DNA from: Palaemon carinicauda
Taxonomy: Eukaryota > Arthropoda > Malacostraca > Decapoda > Palaemonidae
DNA: 64,000 nucleotides
Assembly (NCBI RefSeq): GCF_036898095.1
Contig: NC_090765.1
Span: forward strand, 31,124,728-31,188,727
Reading direction: 5' to 3'
Position 1 is the stretch's first letter. Each line of letters starts with the position of its first letter. Position numbers and translations under genes: made by a program. Below, one piece after another: positions 1-10,147 of this stretch. Under the pieces are notes generated by a model, which saw only the letters and a list, made by a program, of their open reading frames with translations, had not been told where the DNA came from and made no database searches.

Positions 1-1689
1 AAGGGGACATTAGTTATCAACATGTTACAATGTAGACAGTGTAAAACTTGGGAGGGTTTATGTAAGGCATATTTATAGAATTTTAATTTTTTTTCAGTGT
101 TAATTTACAATTGCTGTTTAGAATATTTCATAATTTTCTCAATATGGTTATGGTAGATTTATATATATATACAGTATATATATATATGTATATATTTTAT
201 TTTTATTTAGGGATTATAACCATAAAAAACAATTCGTTCCAAAGTGAATATCAACTTTTTGTTCTTTTGATTTGTAGGATTGTCTAGCATAAGCTGGAGT
301 GTCAAAAAAGTAGTTGGATAGCAACAGGGGTTGAGGGGGAGAACCACTCACCCTCCTGTCGTAGTTAAGCCACTTTGTTTTGGCTGCATCGAGTGAGGAT
401 GTGTCCTGCAGTTATTTATCTCTATGCTTGCAGTTTTTTTTTTTTACTTTTTGTATTTACCTCTCAGACTTCACAATGGAATACTGTAGGCCTTGCAAAT
501 GCAAAATTGTCCTAGTAAAGAAGGTAAGGTGTTTGCCTTTAATAGAGGCCATTCATGTCAATAAGTTTCCCTTTGTGAAGATTGTACAGTACAGTGTAGT
601 CTCCTGTATAATGGGAAGGTTTGGCAGAAAGAAAAAGTATACTGAAAGCTGTTAATCATCATCTTCATGGGGGAATAATTCATTCACTGCTGAAGAACCA
701 TTCTGTTTTTTCTTCCAACCATCCCACCCATCCCTTACTCAATCCAGCAATTGCTCCTTGAGCAAATAAGCATAAGGAGAAGGATGAGTTTAACTTTGAT
801 TCAGCGCATGGCATTTGGTTGTTCAGATGCGAGTGTGAATATCTTCCTCAGTGAGGGATTCAGACCTTTGTGGCTATGACATATACCAGTATCTGATCTG
901 TTTGCTGCTAATAATGACATTTGTCAGGAACATCATCTGTTAGTGCCAGTGCCATCAATAAGTAAGTGATCCCCTTGTATTTAGTGATATTTGTGGCTAC
1001 CCTATTCAAGGGAGCATCCTCATAATTGACTCTTCAGACCTCATTTCTTCTGTGGTAGTGAAAAATGGTTTGTTTGGGAAGGCAAAGATGGCCTCGTGCA
1101 AGAAGTTCCTCCTGTCATCTAGAGACTACCATTCTCCTGTAAAAATAGATGATGGTACTTACTTTGGTTACTGGTTACTTGTGGTAGGTTGATCTAACAG
1201 AGTATAGGTCCAATGCTGCAATAATTGTCAGTCCTTGTTGCTTCCAATATCTGAGTAATACCACTGTAGGCCTGGTGAAGGGAGTTTATAAGTGTTCACT
1301 GTCACTTCTAGTTTTGGAAAAGGATAACAGCTAACCTTTCTACATCATCTCATCATCTTGTGAGTCTTTGGACACATGAAAGGTGAGGCTGACAGGACCT
1401 TATGGCTCCTCCCCAAGTCTTTGGAAAGGAGAGCAGGAGAGCAGGTTCAGTCCTGTTTTACTCATTCTTCAGAGGAAAGTATACTTGGTACAGCTTTTAT
1501 TTCTGCTTAGAGCATTGATGCAAAGTATTAGACAACAGTCACAGATCAATATTGTACCTGTCGGTGTTTGCTCCCTCATCCAGTTTTCGGTTTTATATCA
1601 GGGGATGGGAACAATCTTCAGAATGGTTTCCAGAGTTTTAATTTGGTCAGGGATAAAACAGCTCATGAGGAGGAAAATAACAAAATAGA
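1..1689. other. No gene recognised
   Basis: AT-rich sequence with a short TATA-type run near 160-190 and no reading frame that resembles a known protein. A 91-codon frame at 380-655 begins in low-complexity T-rich sequence and has no recognisable domain, so I do not call it. The last few hundred bases may be the decayed upstream part of the DIRS relic that becomes recognisable from about 1690, but I cannot align them. Confidence 0.4.
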
Positions 1690-2830
1690 GTGGTAAGGTC
1701 CGGAGATTATTGAGGTCCTTATTCAGTACAATGACCTAGGTGAGACAAACACAGTGGCCCTGTCAGGGTTGGGTTTGCACATTGAGAAGAACTCCAATCC
1801 TCTTGAGGGTACAAAGAAGTCTTACTAATACGTACAGGTGGCCTGAGCTGCCTAGAGGGTTCTTTGGTCAGGTGGAATTTCAGAACTCTGGGCCTGAAAA
1901 CTGACTTTAGTTTAGCCAATCTATAAAGTCATTGCTGCCCCCTCTCATTTAGTTGAGAAAGTTTTGTCCCAGAGGAGTTTGTTTAACCATTTAGTCTGTA
2001 TTCTGACAGCATGGTTCCCCTTGGATTGAATCATTGTAGAAGGTTCATTTTTCTAATATAGGTGCAATGCTCATAGAGGCTACTGCCATGGTCACTTCCC
2101 AAGCAGTATCATGGATTGGCCAGGTCACTCACTGTAGGGGACTACTAGTTTTACGAGGTTTACAACCTAGGACAAAGCAAAGTTTTGTAGGTTATTGCTA
2201 TTAGGAGGAAAGGATATTACTTTCTTCACTCACCAGACAGGGAACTTTATCTTTAGAAGATATACAGTTGTGTATCATTAGGTCTTTTGAGAGTTATCAC
2301 TATGGTTCACTCTTTTGTCCATCACACCTTCAGTAATACCACCAGACTATGGTGTTGTTTGTACCTCACTGCTGGAGAAAATATCTTGGACAGTTCTCTA
2401 CAGTTGTCTACCAGAAAAAGTGACCCACCTTCTGTGATTGGAGATGTAGTGGTCACAATTGCTCTTCTAGATTGTGGACATCCTCATCTACTTCCACCAA
2501 GAGAAGCTGCTCTCAATTTTGGCTGTTAAAGGGTATTGCTCAACCTTGAGCCAGATGCTTCTCATGGAAATTTTCCTTACTTATGAAGGGTCTCAAGCAA
2601 TCTTGTAGACCAAGGAACTCAGGCTACTGGAGTTTAACATGTGTGCCTTTTTCTCAGGACTTTGAGGTGGTTATGAGACAAATCTTGCCCTCAAGATTGT
2701 CTTCCAGCAAACTTAGTATCAGCAAAGAGATTAAGTGAGTTTCACGAATTGTCTTTACAGATCAGACACTTGAAAAGGTGGGTGGTCTGCATCATTCATC
2801 TCTTTGTCCAAGTATGTGTCAATACAGATA
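1690..2830 (+). pseudogene. Fossil DIRS-like RT and recombinase
   Basis: A heavily decayed coding stretch. Around 1775-1830 one frame reads GLHIEKNSNPLEGTKKSY, resembling the DIRS reverse-transcriptase segment downstream of the YLDD box (compare LLVNIEKSQLVPSQTIVYVG in the element at 5257). At 2713-2810 another frame reads LVSAKRLSEFHELSLQ, matching the first catalytic-arginine box of DIRS tyrosine recombinases (ATAKRVSEIHAFS in the 5257 element). Just upstream, in a shifted frame, is LKIVF where the intact copies have LKTLF. RT-like sequence followed about 0.9 kb later by recombinase-like sequence in the same orientation fits the DIRS gene order. Stops and frameshifts are everywhere, and no terminal repeats were found. 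An older insertion, of a family different from the three better-preserved copies. Confidence 0.45.
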
Positions 2831-2943
2831 TCATGATGATGTGTGTTTGAAATAAGTGAAAGCCTGTAGTGCTATACTGTACAGTTTGACAATCATTATG
2901 ATAATGTGTGTTTGAGGTAAGTTAAAGCCTGTACTGCTATATG
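2829..2943. repeat. Imperfect tandem duplication, about 50 bp unit
   Basis: Two similar segments, 2829-2877 and 2891-2943, share the order ATCAT.ATGAT, GTGTGTTTGA, AAGCCTGTA.TGCTATA with scattered substitutions. No coding potential. It lies just beyond the recombinase-like relic. Confidence 0.6.
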
Positions 2944-5256
2944 ACAAGGACACATCAGGCTTGAGTACCATAAACTACTGTGTAGTGTATGTTAGTATAG
3001 GTAGAAATAAAAAGGAAGAATCAATGAACACTATCCTTTTGAACAAGTGACAGAAGAGGGGATTGCTGCTTTTTACCCCTTTTATTAGCTCATGGAAGTA
3101 TGATGTTTGGTCACATTTCATGAAACTTCTCACTGCATGGTAGAGCTTTGCTGCATATCGGGATCGTCTTCAATCAGGACTTTTAATGTAAAAGACCTTA
3201 TCAACAAATAAAGCATGAAATATTGACTGTATGAAGAGATAATGTTTAGCAGTTTCTATCTCTTTTTCCTGGTTTCTTCTTGTAAGTGTTACCTAGAAGT
3301 CACTCCGATATTTGTAATGAGGCATGAACTATTAAAATGAAACAAGTGACCAATGATATCTACCAAAACCTGGCCATGGGCAGAGAATGTAGAAAAGCTT
3401 GATACTATGATCATGTTCAAATTTGGGCCTCAAACTGTGTTGAGGTACATAACTGTATTAGTTGCAGGGAAGTTGTGAATTTGCAGGTTACCATGGCATT
3501 TTTTAAGGATTTACAGAATGCTTGGTACGTTCCCAAAAGCCACTCCGACCCTCATATGTAAAAAGGAAAGATTAACAAATCATATATGGAATGCTGTAGG
3601 TGCTTATGTCATCAGGGGTGCCAGACATTCAGTTAAAATGAAGGTGCTGTACATAGGATTCTATAAGTATCCTGAACTGAAACTTCCTTCTTTGCCAAAT
3701 GAAGCGAAGGGAATTCCTTAATGATGTAGATGTGGAGCTGAAATTCCAACGAAGTTAAGAATCCATCTAATCAATCTACACAGTTTTCATCTGAAAGGGA
3801 ATTAGATTCTAAAACTTGATGAGGTAGTTCAGTTTTAATAGATTTTATATAGTACAGTACACTTTACCATCGTAGAATAAACTACATTATTTAGGATATG
3901 AAAGTTTTTGCTCAATGTATTGGCTCAGATATGTCGCAAGAGTTCAGGAAAGGCAAGCAATTCATATAGAAAATAAAATTTTTCCAAACTCACTAAATAT
4001 TCTTGACACTAGCTCCCGCCAGAGGAAGCAGTGGACGTTCAGTAAACCTTGAGGGGTTAAAAAGAAATTAACCTTTGGGCTACTAGTGAACATAAACTTA
4101 ACAAGGAAAATGAAAGTGCCCATGCTAGCCGGAAAAACATTATTAGCTCTAGTAGAAGGACTAGGAAGAGGAGAGAGAAATGCTTCATGAAGTGAGGACC
4201 TTGGCAATGTCAATGCAGATGAAAGTGAGGATTTAATGGTAAAAAAGAGCTTCAGATGTATTAAAATCAGGCTATCAACCGCTTCTCTTGAAACAAGGTT
4301 TCTATGAACAAAAGGAGACGCTTGTCCAAAAGAGATGAAAGGGTGTTATAACATTTTCCACTCAAGTTTCTTGCTTAGCAAGGCTTCTATCGTGACTTAA
4401 GATGGAATCACGATAGTGTATTTATAAAGACCAGTAAGCAGTCAGTTATCTTTTATTTTGTAAGGGAAATATTATGAACATTATGCAGTGTGAGATGCGT
4501 AGAAAATTATAATTGTTGTATTGAATTGTCTGTAGTCATATACTGTAATATTCTTTTGGTCGAAGTTTTTTGAAGAGTAAAGTACATTCAATAGTTGTTT
4601 GACTCTAAGCAATCGTTAACGAGTTGTTAAAGTTTGGTTTTGACGAATGCGGGTCGCGCATGCGTGGATCCTCAGTCGTCTTTGAGTGATTTGACTCGGA
4701 ATCGAGTTAGTACCGGCTCACGTACGTGACTGCTAGGGTCTTGGTTACCCTACGGTATCTCAGGGGGAGAGAAGGAATTAACACACCACGAGAGGAGTTC
4801 TTACCATCATGGATTATCTAAGTCAAAGTTTTATAAGTGTTTTGTGATGTTAGTGATATTGAAGGGCATGCATGCACGTTAGATATCGTTACTAGCAGAC
4901 ATTTGTAAAATAAGACGATACTTCGTGTTGCCGGATAGGAAATTTTACAATAAATAGTTTAGGTTAGTAATAAATATGAATAATTTATTCCTGGTCAAAT
5001 AATGATTTAAACACAATGCAATTTCTTGATTTATTGAATGAAAGGAACAGAAAAGAATCCTTGAAAATCTGTTAAAGAACCTGGTAATATGTAAATCAAA
5101 TTGGTGTAAGTTTAGGTTTCCATATTTATTGAAGATTCTATATGTTTACTATTTTTGATTCTTTTGAGTAAATATAGCTTCATCTGCCATAAGAGTAACA
5201 CTATCTTAAATTACATACATGCTTATCTGAAAATTCTGAATATGGTATTATAAAAT
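2944..5256. other. No gene recognised
   Basis: AT-rich sequence without recognisable coding regions. A less AT-rich patch at about 4640-4800 contains a perfect 12-bp palindrome, TCACGTACGTGA (4718-4729). Frames at 3518-3721 (+) and 3962-4213 (-) have no domain I recognise. A segment at 5178-5215 is repeated at 11812-11846, on the other side of the DIRS element. Confidence 0.4.
5178..5215 (+). repeat. Short repeat flanking DIRS-A, left copy
   Basis: Contains GCCATAAGAGTAACACTAT, also found at 11812-11846 on the far side of DIRS-A. The two copies lie about 40 and 25 bases outside the element, so they are not a target-site duplication. They are more likely two units of a repeat that was present before insertion. 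Confidence 0.6.
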
Positions 5257-5269
5257 TTTCAATATTAAA

Positions 5270-5429
5270 CTTACCCGGTGATCATATAGCTGACAGCTCT
5301 GCTGCCCGACAGAAAAACCTACGGGCGGAATACGCCAGCGATCGCTATACAGGTGGGGGTGTACATCAACAGCGCCATCTGTCGAGCAGGTACTCAAGTA
5401 CTCGATGTCAACACAGAACCAATTTTCTC
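5270..5429 (+). repeat. Left inverted terminal repeat of DIRS-A
   Basis: 160 bases that match the reverse complement of 11587-11746 with a single mismatch by eye. The outer end starts CTTACCCGGTGATCATATAG. The inner end is near AATTTTCTC. Near-identity of the two repeats suggests a fairly recent insertion. Confidence 0.95.
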
Positions 5430-5635
5430 TCTGTCGTGTCACCGGCAAGACCTACTGAATACGCTCTTGTTTTCTGGATTGATTTTCACGTTATTTGGTG
5501 AAGTATTCATTTCTGGTTATTAGCTATCGCTGTGCAGAAGTTATCTTCAATACTTCCTTGCATTCTTTTTTGGATTTTGGATTATTTGTTGACGACTTGG
5601 ATAGATTTTGAATTCCCCCCTTTGACTAATTCAAG

Positions 5636-5950
5636 ATGTCTGACCCTTCTCAAGTCCCCAAGTACAGGAAATGTAGCGCTAGGGACTGTTCAAGGCGTCT
5701 TCCGAAGGCCTCTATCGATCCGCACACCGTTTGTTCCAATTGTAGGGGTAAAGCCTGTCAATTGGAAGATCGATGTGAGGAATGCGCTGGGCTTTCGGAA
5801 TTCGGGTTTCAAGAATTCCTGAAATATGCACGTAGGCTAGAGAAGGATAGGATCAGGAGGAGTTCGTCTCGCTCAATTGATTTTTCCTCTCCCCATGCCC
5901 CTCAACCTATTCCTTCCCCTGTAGTGGTTGCACCCGACCCCCCTGGCTAG
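5636..5950 (+). CDS. DIRS-A Gag-like N-terminal cysteine-rich ORF
   Basis: 104 codons from an ATG in a good context (caagATGtct). The product starts MSDPSQVPKYRKC and has a cysteine-rich module at residues 13-50: C-x4-C, then RLPKA, then C-x2-C, C, and RCEEC. Equivalent ORFs at 40913 and 50369 keep the same cysteine spacing and the RLPK motif, so this is a real, conserved, probably zinc-binding domain. It is followed by a basic, serine-rich stretch (residues 65-82). The position, first ORF after the left terminal repeat, corresponds to the Gag-like ORF of DIRS elements; nucleic-acid binding is inferred, not shown. The frame closes at 5948-5950, while the likely continuation of the protein lies in the +1 frame, exactly as in DIRS-B. 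Confidence 0.75.
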   Translation: MSDPSQVPKYRKCSARDCSRRLPKASIDPHTVCSNCRGKACQLEDRCEECAGLSEFGFQEFLKYARRLEKDRIRRSSSRSIDFSSPHAPQPIPSPVVVAPDPPG

Positions 5951-6715
5951 CTCTCATCAACCTTCAATGGCAGATATGATGCGTGCCATCCAGGCTCTAG
6001 GTGAGAGAGTCGAGTCATTGGCGAATGACCGCAATCAACTCATGGCTGACGTCAGAGAGTTGAAAGGTAAAAGTGCAGTGGGAAGTGAAGTGAGTGTCAG
6101 TGCAGTGAAAAGTGTCAGTGTTACGCATGAGGGTGCGTCTGTTCGTGCCTGTCGTCCTCCCAGTCCGGGACCTCTTGCAAGCTCCCAAGCCCAGGGGAGA
6201 AGCAATGTCGTACGACCAAAGGGTTCGACAGGCTTTAATCAGCGGACAGACGTACCCTCCGTGGTTTCGGACGTATCTTACCTAGATCGTCCAACCACAA
6301 GAAGACGAGTGAGCCCGTTCATTCCTCGTCTGCGGAAGAGGTTTCTCGACAGAAACGATGGACCAAGGTCTCACGGCCTCTTAAACGTAAGGTCCCTTCC
6401 GAGCTAGTCCAACGGCCCAGGTGTAGCCACTGGGTCAGTTCGGACTCGCTGCAGTCCTCCGACGACTGCACACCTCCTAAGAGAGGCAAATTGGTACCGC
6501 AACAGGCAGTAACTCCGTCTGTTGCCGCACCCGCTGTTTTAGACCCTCAGTCACAACGGACAGTAACTCCGTCTGTTGCCGCTTTTGTAGACCCTAAGTG
6601 GTCTTTGCTGCAGTCTATGCAGACTCAGTTAGCTGCTGTTATGCAGGAGTTTCGTGCGGAGAAGGTTGACGCTCACCCGTTAGCCTACAACCTGCCACGG
6701 TTGTGCGCCCAGCAG
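5928..6715 (+). pseudogene. DIRS-A Gag-like middle region, frameshifted
   Basis: Continuation of the Gag-like protein in other frames. In the 5928 frame it reads SMADMMRAIQALGERVESLA and then an acidic/basic segment likely to form a short coiled coil, paralleled at 41244 (IQALGVGVESLAADMNQLM). Near 6280-6300 homology moves to another frame (KTSEPVHSSSAEEVSRQKRW, 6302 onward) and runs on to about 6715, including two copies of TVTPSVAA (or AVTPSVAA) and DPKWSLLQSMQTQLAAVMQ. At about 6700 it moves again, into the long 6703 frame. The shift at about 6290 and the one at about 6700 are probably inactivating indels. The shift at about 5930 is shared with DIRS-B. Confidence 0.6.
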
Positions 6716-8088
6716 ACGCTGAGGCTGCCTGCTCCCACACTCCAGCTGTGAGAGCTCCTCCACCCATGCGCAGTCGACCCTGCCAGACGCATGCTGACGT
6801 TCACAGACGCACGGAACCCTCCGTTGCCGTGCGTGAGCTACCACAACAACAGGAGGGTGGAGTTAGGCTGCCGTGTTTTGACGCGGTGCATCAGCCTCCG
6901 CAAACCACGGTGGTCTCCGCTCAGTCGGGAGTAGACGCTTTGCGCACCCACTCAGCTTTGGTTGTTGCCAGTTCTCAGACTGACCAACAGTGGCATGATG
7001 TTGGGTCCAGTGCAGCCACGCATGCACCCGTGCTGCCGGACTCAGCCGTCCAGCCCACTCCGTTGCCTCTTCCTCCTCAACATTCAGACGATGGTATCTC
7101 TGATGATGACGAAGCTGCACATCTTGACGACCAACACTCGGACATCGAAGAACCCAAGACCACGCCTCCCTCCTTAGACTTTAGGAAAGTGCTTGCGCTG
7201 TTCAAGGATTTATATCCGGATCAGTTTGTGTCTGCAGCACCACGCTCGCCTCCCTCTGAGTTCGCTTTAGGCATGCAGTCAGCAGCACCTGCCTTTACAA
7301 AGCTCGTACTCGCTCGCTCGTCCAAGAGAGCTTTAAGGGTACTGGGAGAGTGGTTGCAGTCCAAGAAGCAACTTGGGAAGACATCCTTCATGTTTCCCCC
7401 GGTCAAGCTTGCTTCCAGATCTAGCGTCTGGTATGCCACGGGAGAAATTCTCGGCTTGGGAGTTCCTGCCTCTGCCCAGGGCGACTTCTCAAGTCTGGTA
7501 GACTCTCCCCGCAGGCTGGCTATGAGACGCTCCAAGATTTGCTGGACTCCTTCGGATATGGACCATCTTATGAAGGGAGTTTTCTGCGCATTCGAAGTCT
7601 TTAACTTCTTGGACTGGTGTTTGGGAGCGTTGAGCAGGAAGACCTCCCCTTCTGATAAGGAAACTTCCATGCTCATCATGTCCTGCATGGACAAAGCCAT
7701 ACGGGATGGTTCTAGTGAGCTTGCGGCTTCTTTCGTGTCTGGGGTCCTCAAGAAGCGAGATCACCTTTGCTCCTTCTTGTCAGCTGGAGTCACCCCATGT
7801 CAAAAGTCGGAGCTTATGTTTGCTCCACTCTCGAAGTGTCTCTTCCCTGAAGAGTTGATCAAGGAGATGGCTGCCTCCTTGATCCAGAAAGACACCCATG
7901 ACCTGGTGGCGTCATCCGCACGCAAAGCCACCCCTTTGCCCTCCGTACCTAGACCCAGGATGGACACTCCAGCGTCAAGGTTCATTCCGCCCTTTCGTGG
8001 CAGAGCCTCCAGCAGAGGAGGTGCTCGTGCCAGAAGTCAACGTGGGAGCAAGAAGAAGGGTTCCAAGTCCTCTAGAGGCAGAGTCTGA
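6703..8088 (+). CDS. DIRS-A Gag-like C-terminal region
   Basis: 461 open codons. The conserved part starts near codon 160 (LDFRKVLALFKDLYPDQF) and runs to the end. It has blocks shared with the other two elements: AAPRSPPSEF, SSVWYATGE, LGLGVPASAQGDFSSLVDSP, AFEVFNFLDW, IMSCMDKAIRDGSSELA. The last 35 residues are rich in Arg, Gly, Ser and Lys (RGRASSRGG, SKSSRGRV), like an RNA-binding tail. The role is probably particle or nucleic-acid binding, by position in the DIRS gene order. It ends at TGA 8086-8088, which lies inside the +1-frame start of the RT region (GAG TCT GAC, Glu-Ser-Asp). The first 160 codons are low-complexity, Pro/Gln/His-rich and poorly conserved, so the annotated Met is only the first in this frame. 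Confidence 0.75.
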   Translation: MRPADAEAACSHTPAVRAPPPMRSRPCQTHADVHRRTEPSVAVRELPQQQEGGVRLPCFDAVHQPPQTTVVSAQSGVDALRTHSALVVASSQTDQQWHDVGSSAATHAPVLPDSAVQPTPLPLPPQHSDDGISDDDEAAHLDDQHSDIEEPKTTPPSLDFRKVLALFKDLYPDQFVSAAPRSPPSEFALGMQSAAPAFTKLVLARSSKRALRVLGEWLQSKKQLGKTSFMFPPVKLASRSSVWYATGEILGLGVPASAQGDFSSLVDSPRRLAMRRSKICWTPSDMDHLMKGVFCAFEVFNFLDWCLGALSRKTSPSDKETSMLIMSCMDKAIRDGSSELAASFVSGVLKKRDHLCSFLSAGVTPCQKSELMFAPLSKCLFPEELIKEMAASLIQKDTHDLVASSARKATPLPSVPRPRMDTPASRFIPPFRGRASSRGGARARSQRGSKKKGSKSSRGRV

Positions 8089-10147
8089 CTGCCACCTTCT
8101 TCAGACAGCAGTGGGAGCCAGGCTCAAGAACTACTGGCAGGCCTGGGAGAACAGGGGCGCAGACGCACAGTCTGTGAAGTTACTCAGGGAGGGGTACAAG
8201 ATTCCAATCTTTGCCAAGCCCCCTCTAGCAACAACTCCCATCGACCTCTCTCCCAGGTACAGAGAGGAGGACAAGAGACTAGCTTTACAGCAAGAGGTGT
8301 CTCTCTTACTACAAAAGGGAGCGGTAGTCATAGTCCGGGACCATCAATCCCCGGGCTTCTACAACCGCCTCTTCTTAGTGCCGAAGAAGACAGGAGGGTG
8401 GAGACCGGTGCTAGACGTCAGTTCTCTGAATGTCTTTGTCACAAAGCAGACGTTCACCATGGAGACGACAAAGTCGGTTCTAGCATCGGTCAGGAAGGAA
8501 GACTGGATGGTCTCGTTAGACCTAAAGGACGCTTACTTTCACGTCCCCATCCACCCAGATTCCCAACCTTTTCTAAGGTTCGTTTTCGGGAAGGTTGTAT
8601 AACAGTTCCAAGCCCTGTGCTTTGGCCTAAGCACGGCACCTCTAGTTTTTACCAAACTGATGAGGAATATTGCCAAATTCCTGCATTTAGCAAACACCAG
8701 AGCCTCCCTCTATTTGGACGACTGGCTTTTAAGAGCTGCGTCAAGTCGTCGCTGTCTGGAGAATCTACAGTGGACTCTAGATCTGACCAAGGAATTGGGT
8801 CTCCTGGTCAATATAGAAAAGTCCCAACTCGTCCCATCCCAAACTATAGTATACGTAGGAATGGAGATTCAGAGTCAAGCTTTTCGGGCTTTTCCGTCGG
8901 CCCCCAGAGTCAGTCAAGCCCAAGAATGCATCCAGTCCATGCTGACGAAGGACCGATGTTCAGTCAGACAGTGGATGAGTCTGATAGGGACGCTTTCATC
9001 ACTGGACCAGTTCATCGCGTTAGGGAGACTCCACCTCCGCCCCCTTCAATTTCACTTAGCTGCTCACTGGAGAAAGGACAAGACGCTAGAAGCGGTCTCG
9101 GTTCCTATTTCCGAGAAGATGAAGTCGTCACTGACTTGGTGGAAGAACAACATTCTCCTCAGGGAGGGTCTGCCACTGGCTGTTCAGACCCCCGACCACC
9201 TTCTCTTCTCGGACGCATCGGACACGGGCTGGGGTGCGACATTGGACGGTCGGGAATGCTCGGGCACGTGGAATGCGGTTCAAAGCGAGTTGCACATCAA
9301 CTGCAAGGAGCTACTGGCAGTTCATCTGGCCTTGAGAAGCTTCAAGTCCCTCCTTTTAGGCAAGGTGGTGGAGGTGAACTCCGACAACACCACAGCCATG
9401 GCGTACATCTCCAAGCAAGGAGGGACTCATTCGATGACGTTGTACGAGATCGCAAGGGACCTCCTCACCTGGTCAAGAGATCGAAACATATCCCTAGTAA
9501 CGAGGTTCATTCAAGGCGACATGAATGTCATGGCAGACCGCCTCAGCCGGAAGGGTCAAATCATCCCAACAGAGTGGACCCTTCACAAGAATTTATGCAA
9601 CAGACTATGGGCATTGTGGGGCCAGCCCACCATAGATCTGTTCGCAACCTCGATGACCAAGAGGCTCCCAATTTATTGTTCACCGATTCCGGACCCAGCA
9701 GCAGTTCACATAGATGCCTTTCTTCTGGATTGGTCCCATCTAGACCTTTATGCGTTTCCCCCGTTCAAGATTGTCAACAGAGTACTGCAGAAGTTCGCCT
9801 CTCACGAAGGGACAAGGTTGACGTTGGTTGCTCCCCTCTGGCCCGCGAGAGAATGGTTCACCGAGGTACTGCAATGGCTAGTAGACGTTCCCAGAACACT
9901 TCCTCTAAGAGTGGACCTTCTGCGTCAGCCGCATGTAAAGAAGGTACACCCAAGCCTCCACGCTCTTCGTCTGACTGCCTTCAGACTATCGAAAGACTCT
10001 CGAGAGCTAGAGGCTTTTCGAAGGAGGCAGCCAGAGCGATTGCTAGAGCTAGGAGGACATCCACTCTCAAAGTCTACCAGTCGAAGTGGGAAGTCTTCCG
10101 AAGCTGGTGCAAGGCGAATGCAGTTTCCTCAACCAGTACCTCTATAA
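8087..10147 (+). pseudogene. DIRS-A reverse transcriptase, RNase H, methyltransferase-like polyprotein
   Basis: One frame (position 2 mod 3) carries the catalytic polyprotein. Domains in order: entry block SPGFYNRLFLVPKKTGGWRP; RT motif LDLKDAYFHVPIHP (8518-8559); a stop TAA at 8600-8602 where DIRS-B has Phe (V-F-Q-F); CFGLSTAPL; catalytic YLDD (8711-8722). RNase H follows: FSDASDTGWGA near 9207, the catalytic Glu in NCKELLA near 9300, NSDNTTAMAY near 9380, ADRLSR near 9535. Then comes the segment DLFATS ... YAFPPF ... APLWPAREWF (about 9636-9860), in the place where DIRS elements have a Dam-like methyltransferase domain. Apart from the one stop the frame is continuous. It overlaps Gag at its start and the recombinase at its end. 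It copies element RNA into DNA. Confidence 0.85.

Noticed and set aside
380..655. 91-codon ORF near the window start as a gene
   Set aside because: Starts in T-rich low-complexity sequence, with no homology and no supporting splice context beyond a weak AAG/GTAAGG.
7221..7751. Antisense frames over Gag and RT of the DIRS elements (also 41937-42365, 44304-44561, 51364-51795)
   Set aside because: They are shadows of the sense coding sequence; translations have no recognisable domain.
8398..9873. The whole 882-codon frame as one recombinase protein
   Set aside because: Recombinase similarity starts only at about 9960. The upstream part overlaps RT in another frame and has no protein-like conservation of its own visible here, so I placed the start at 9874 and kept the rest as a finding.
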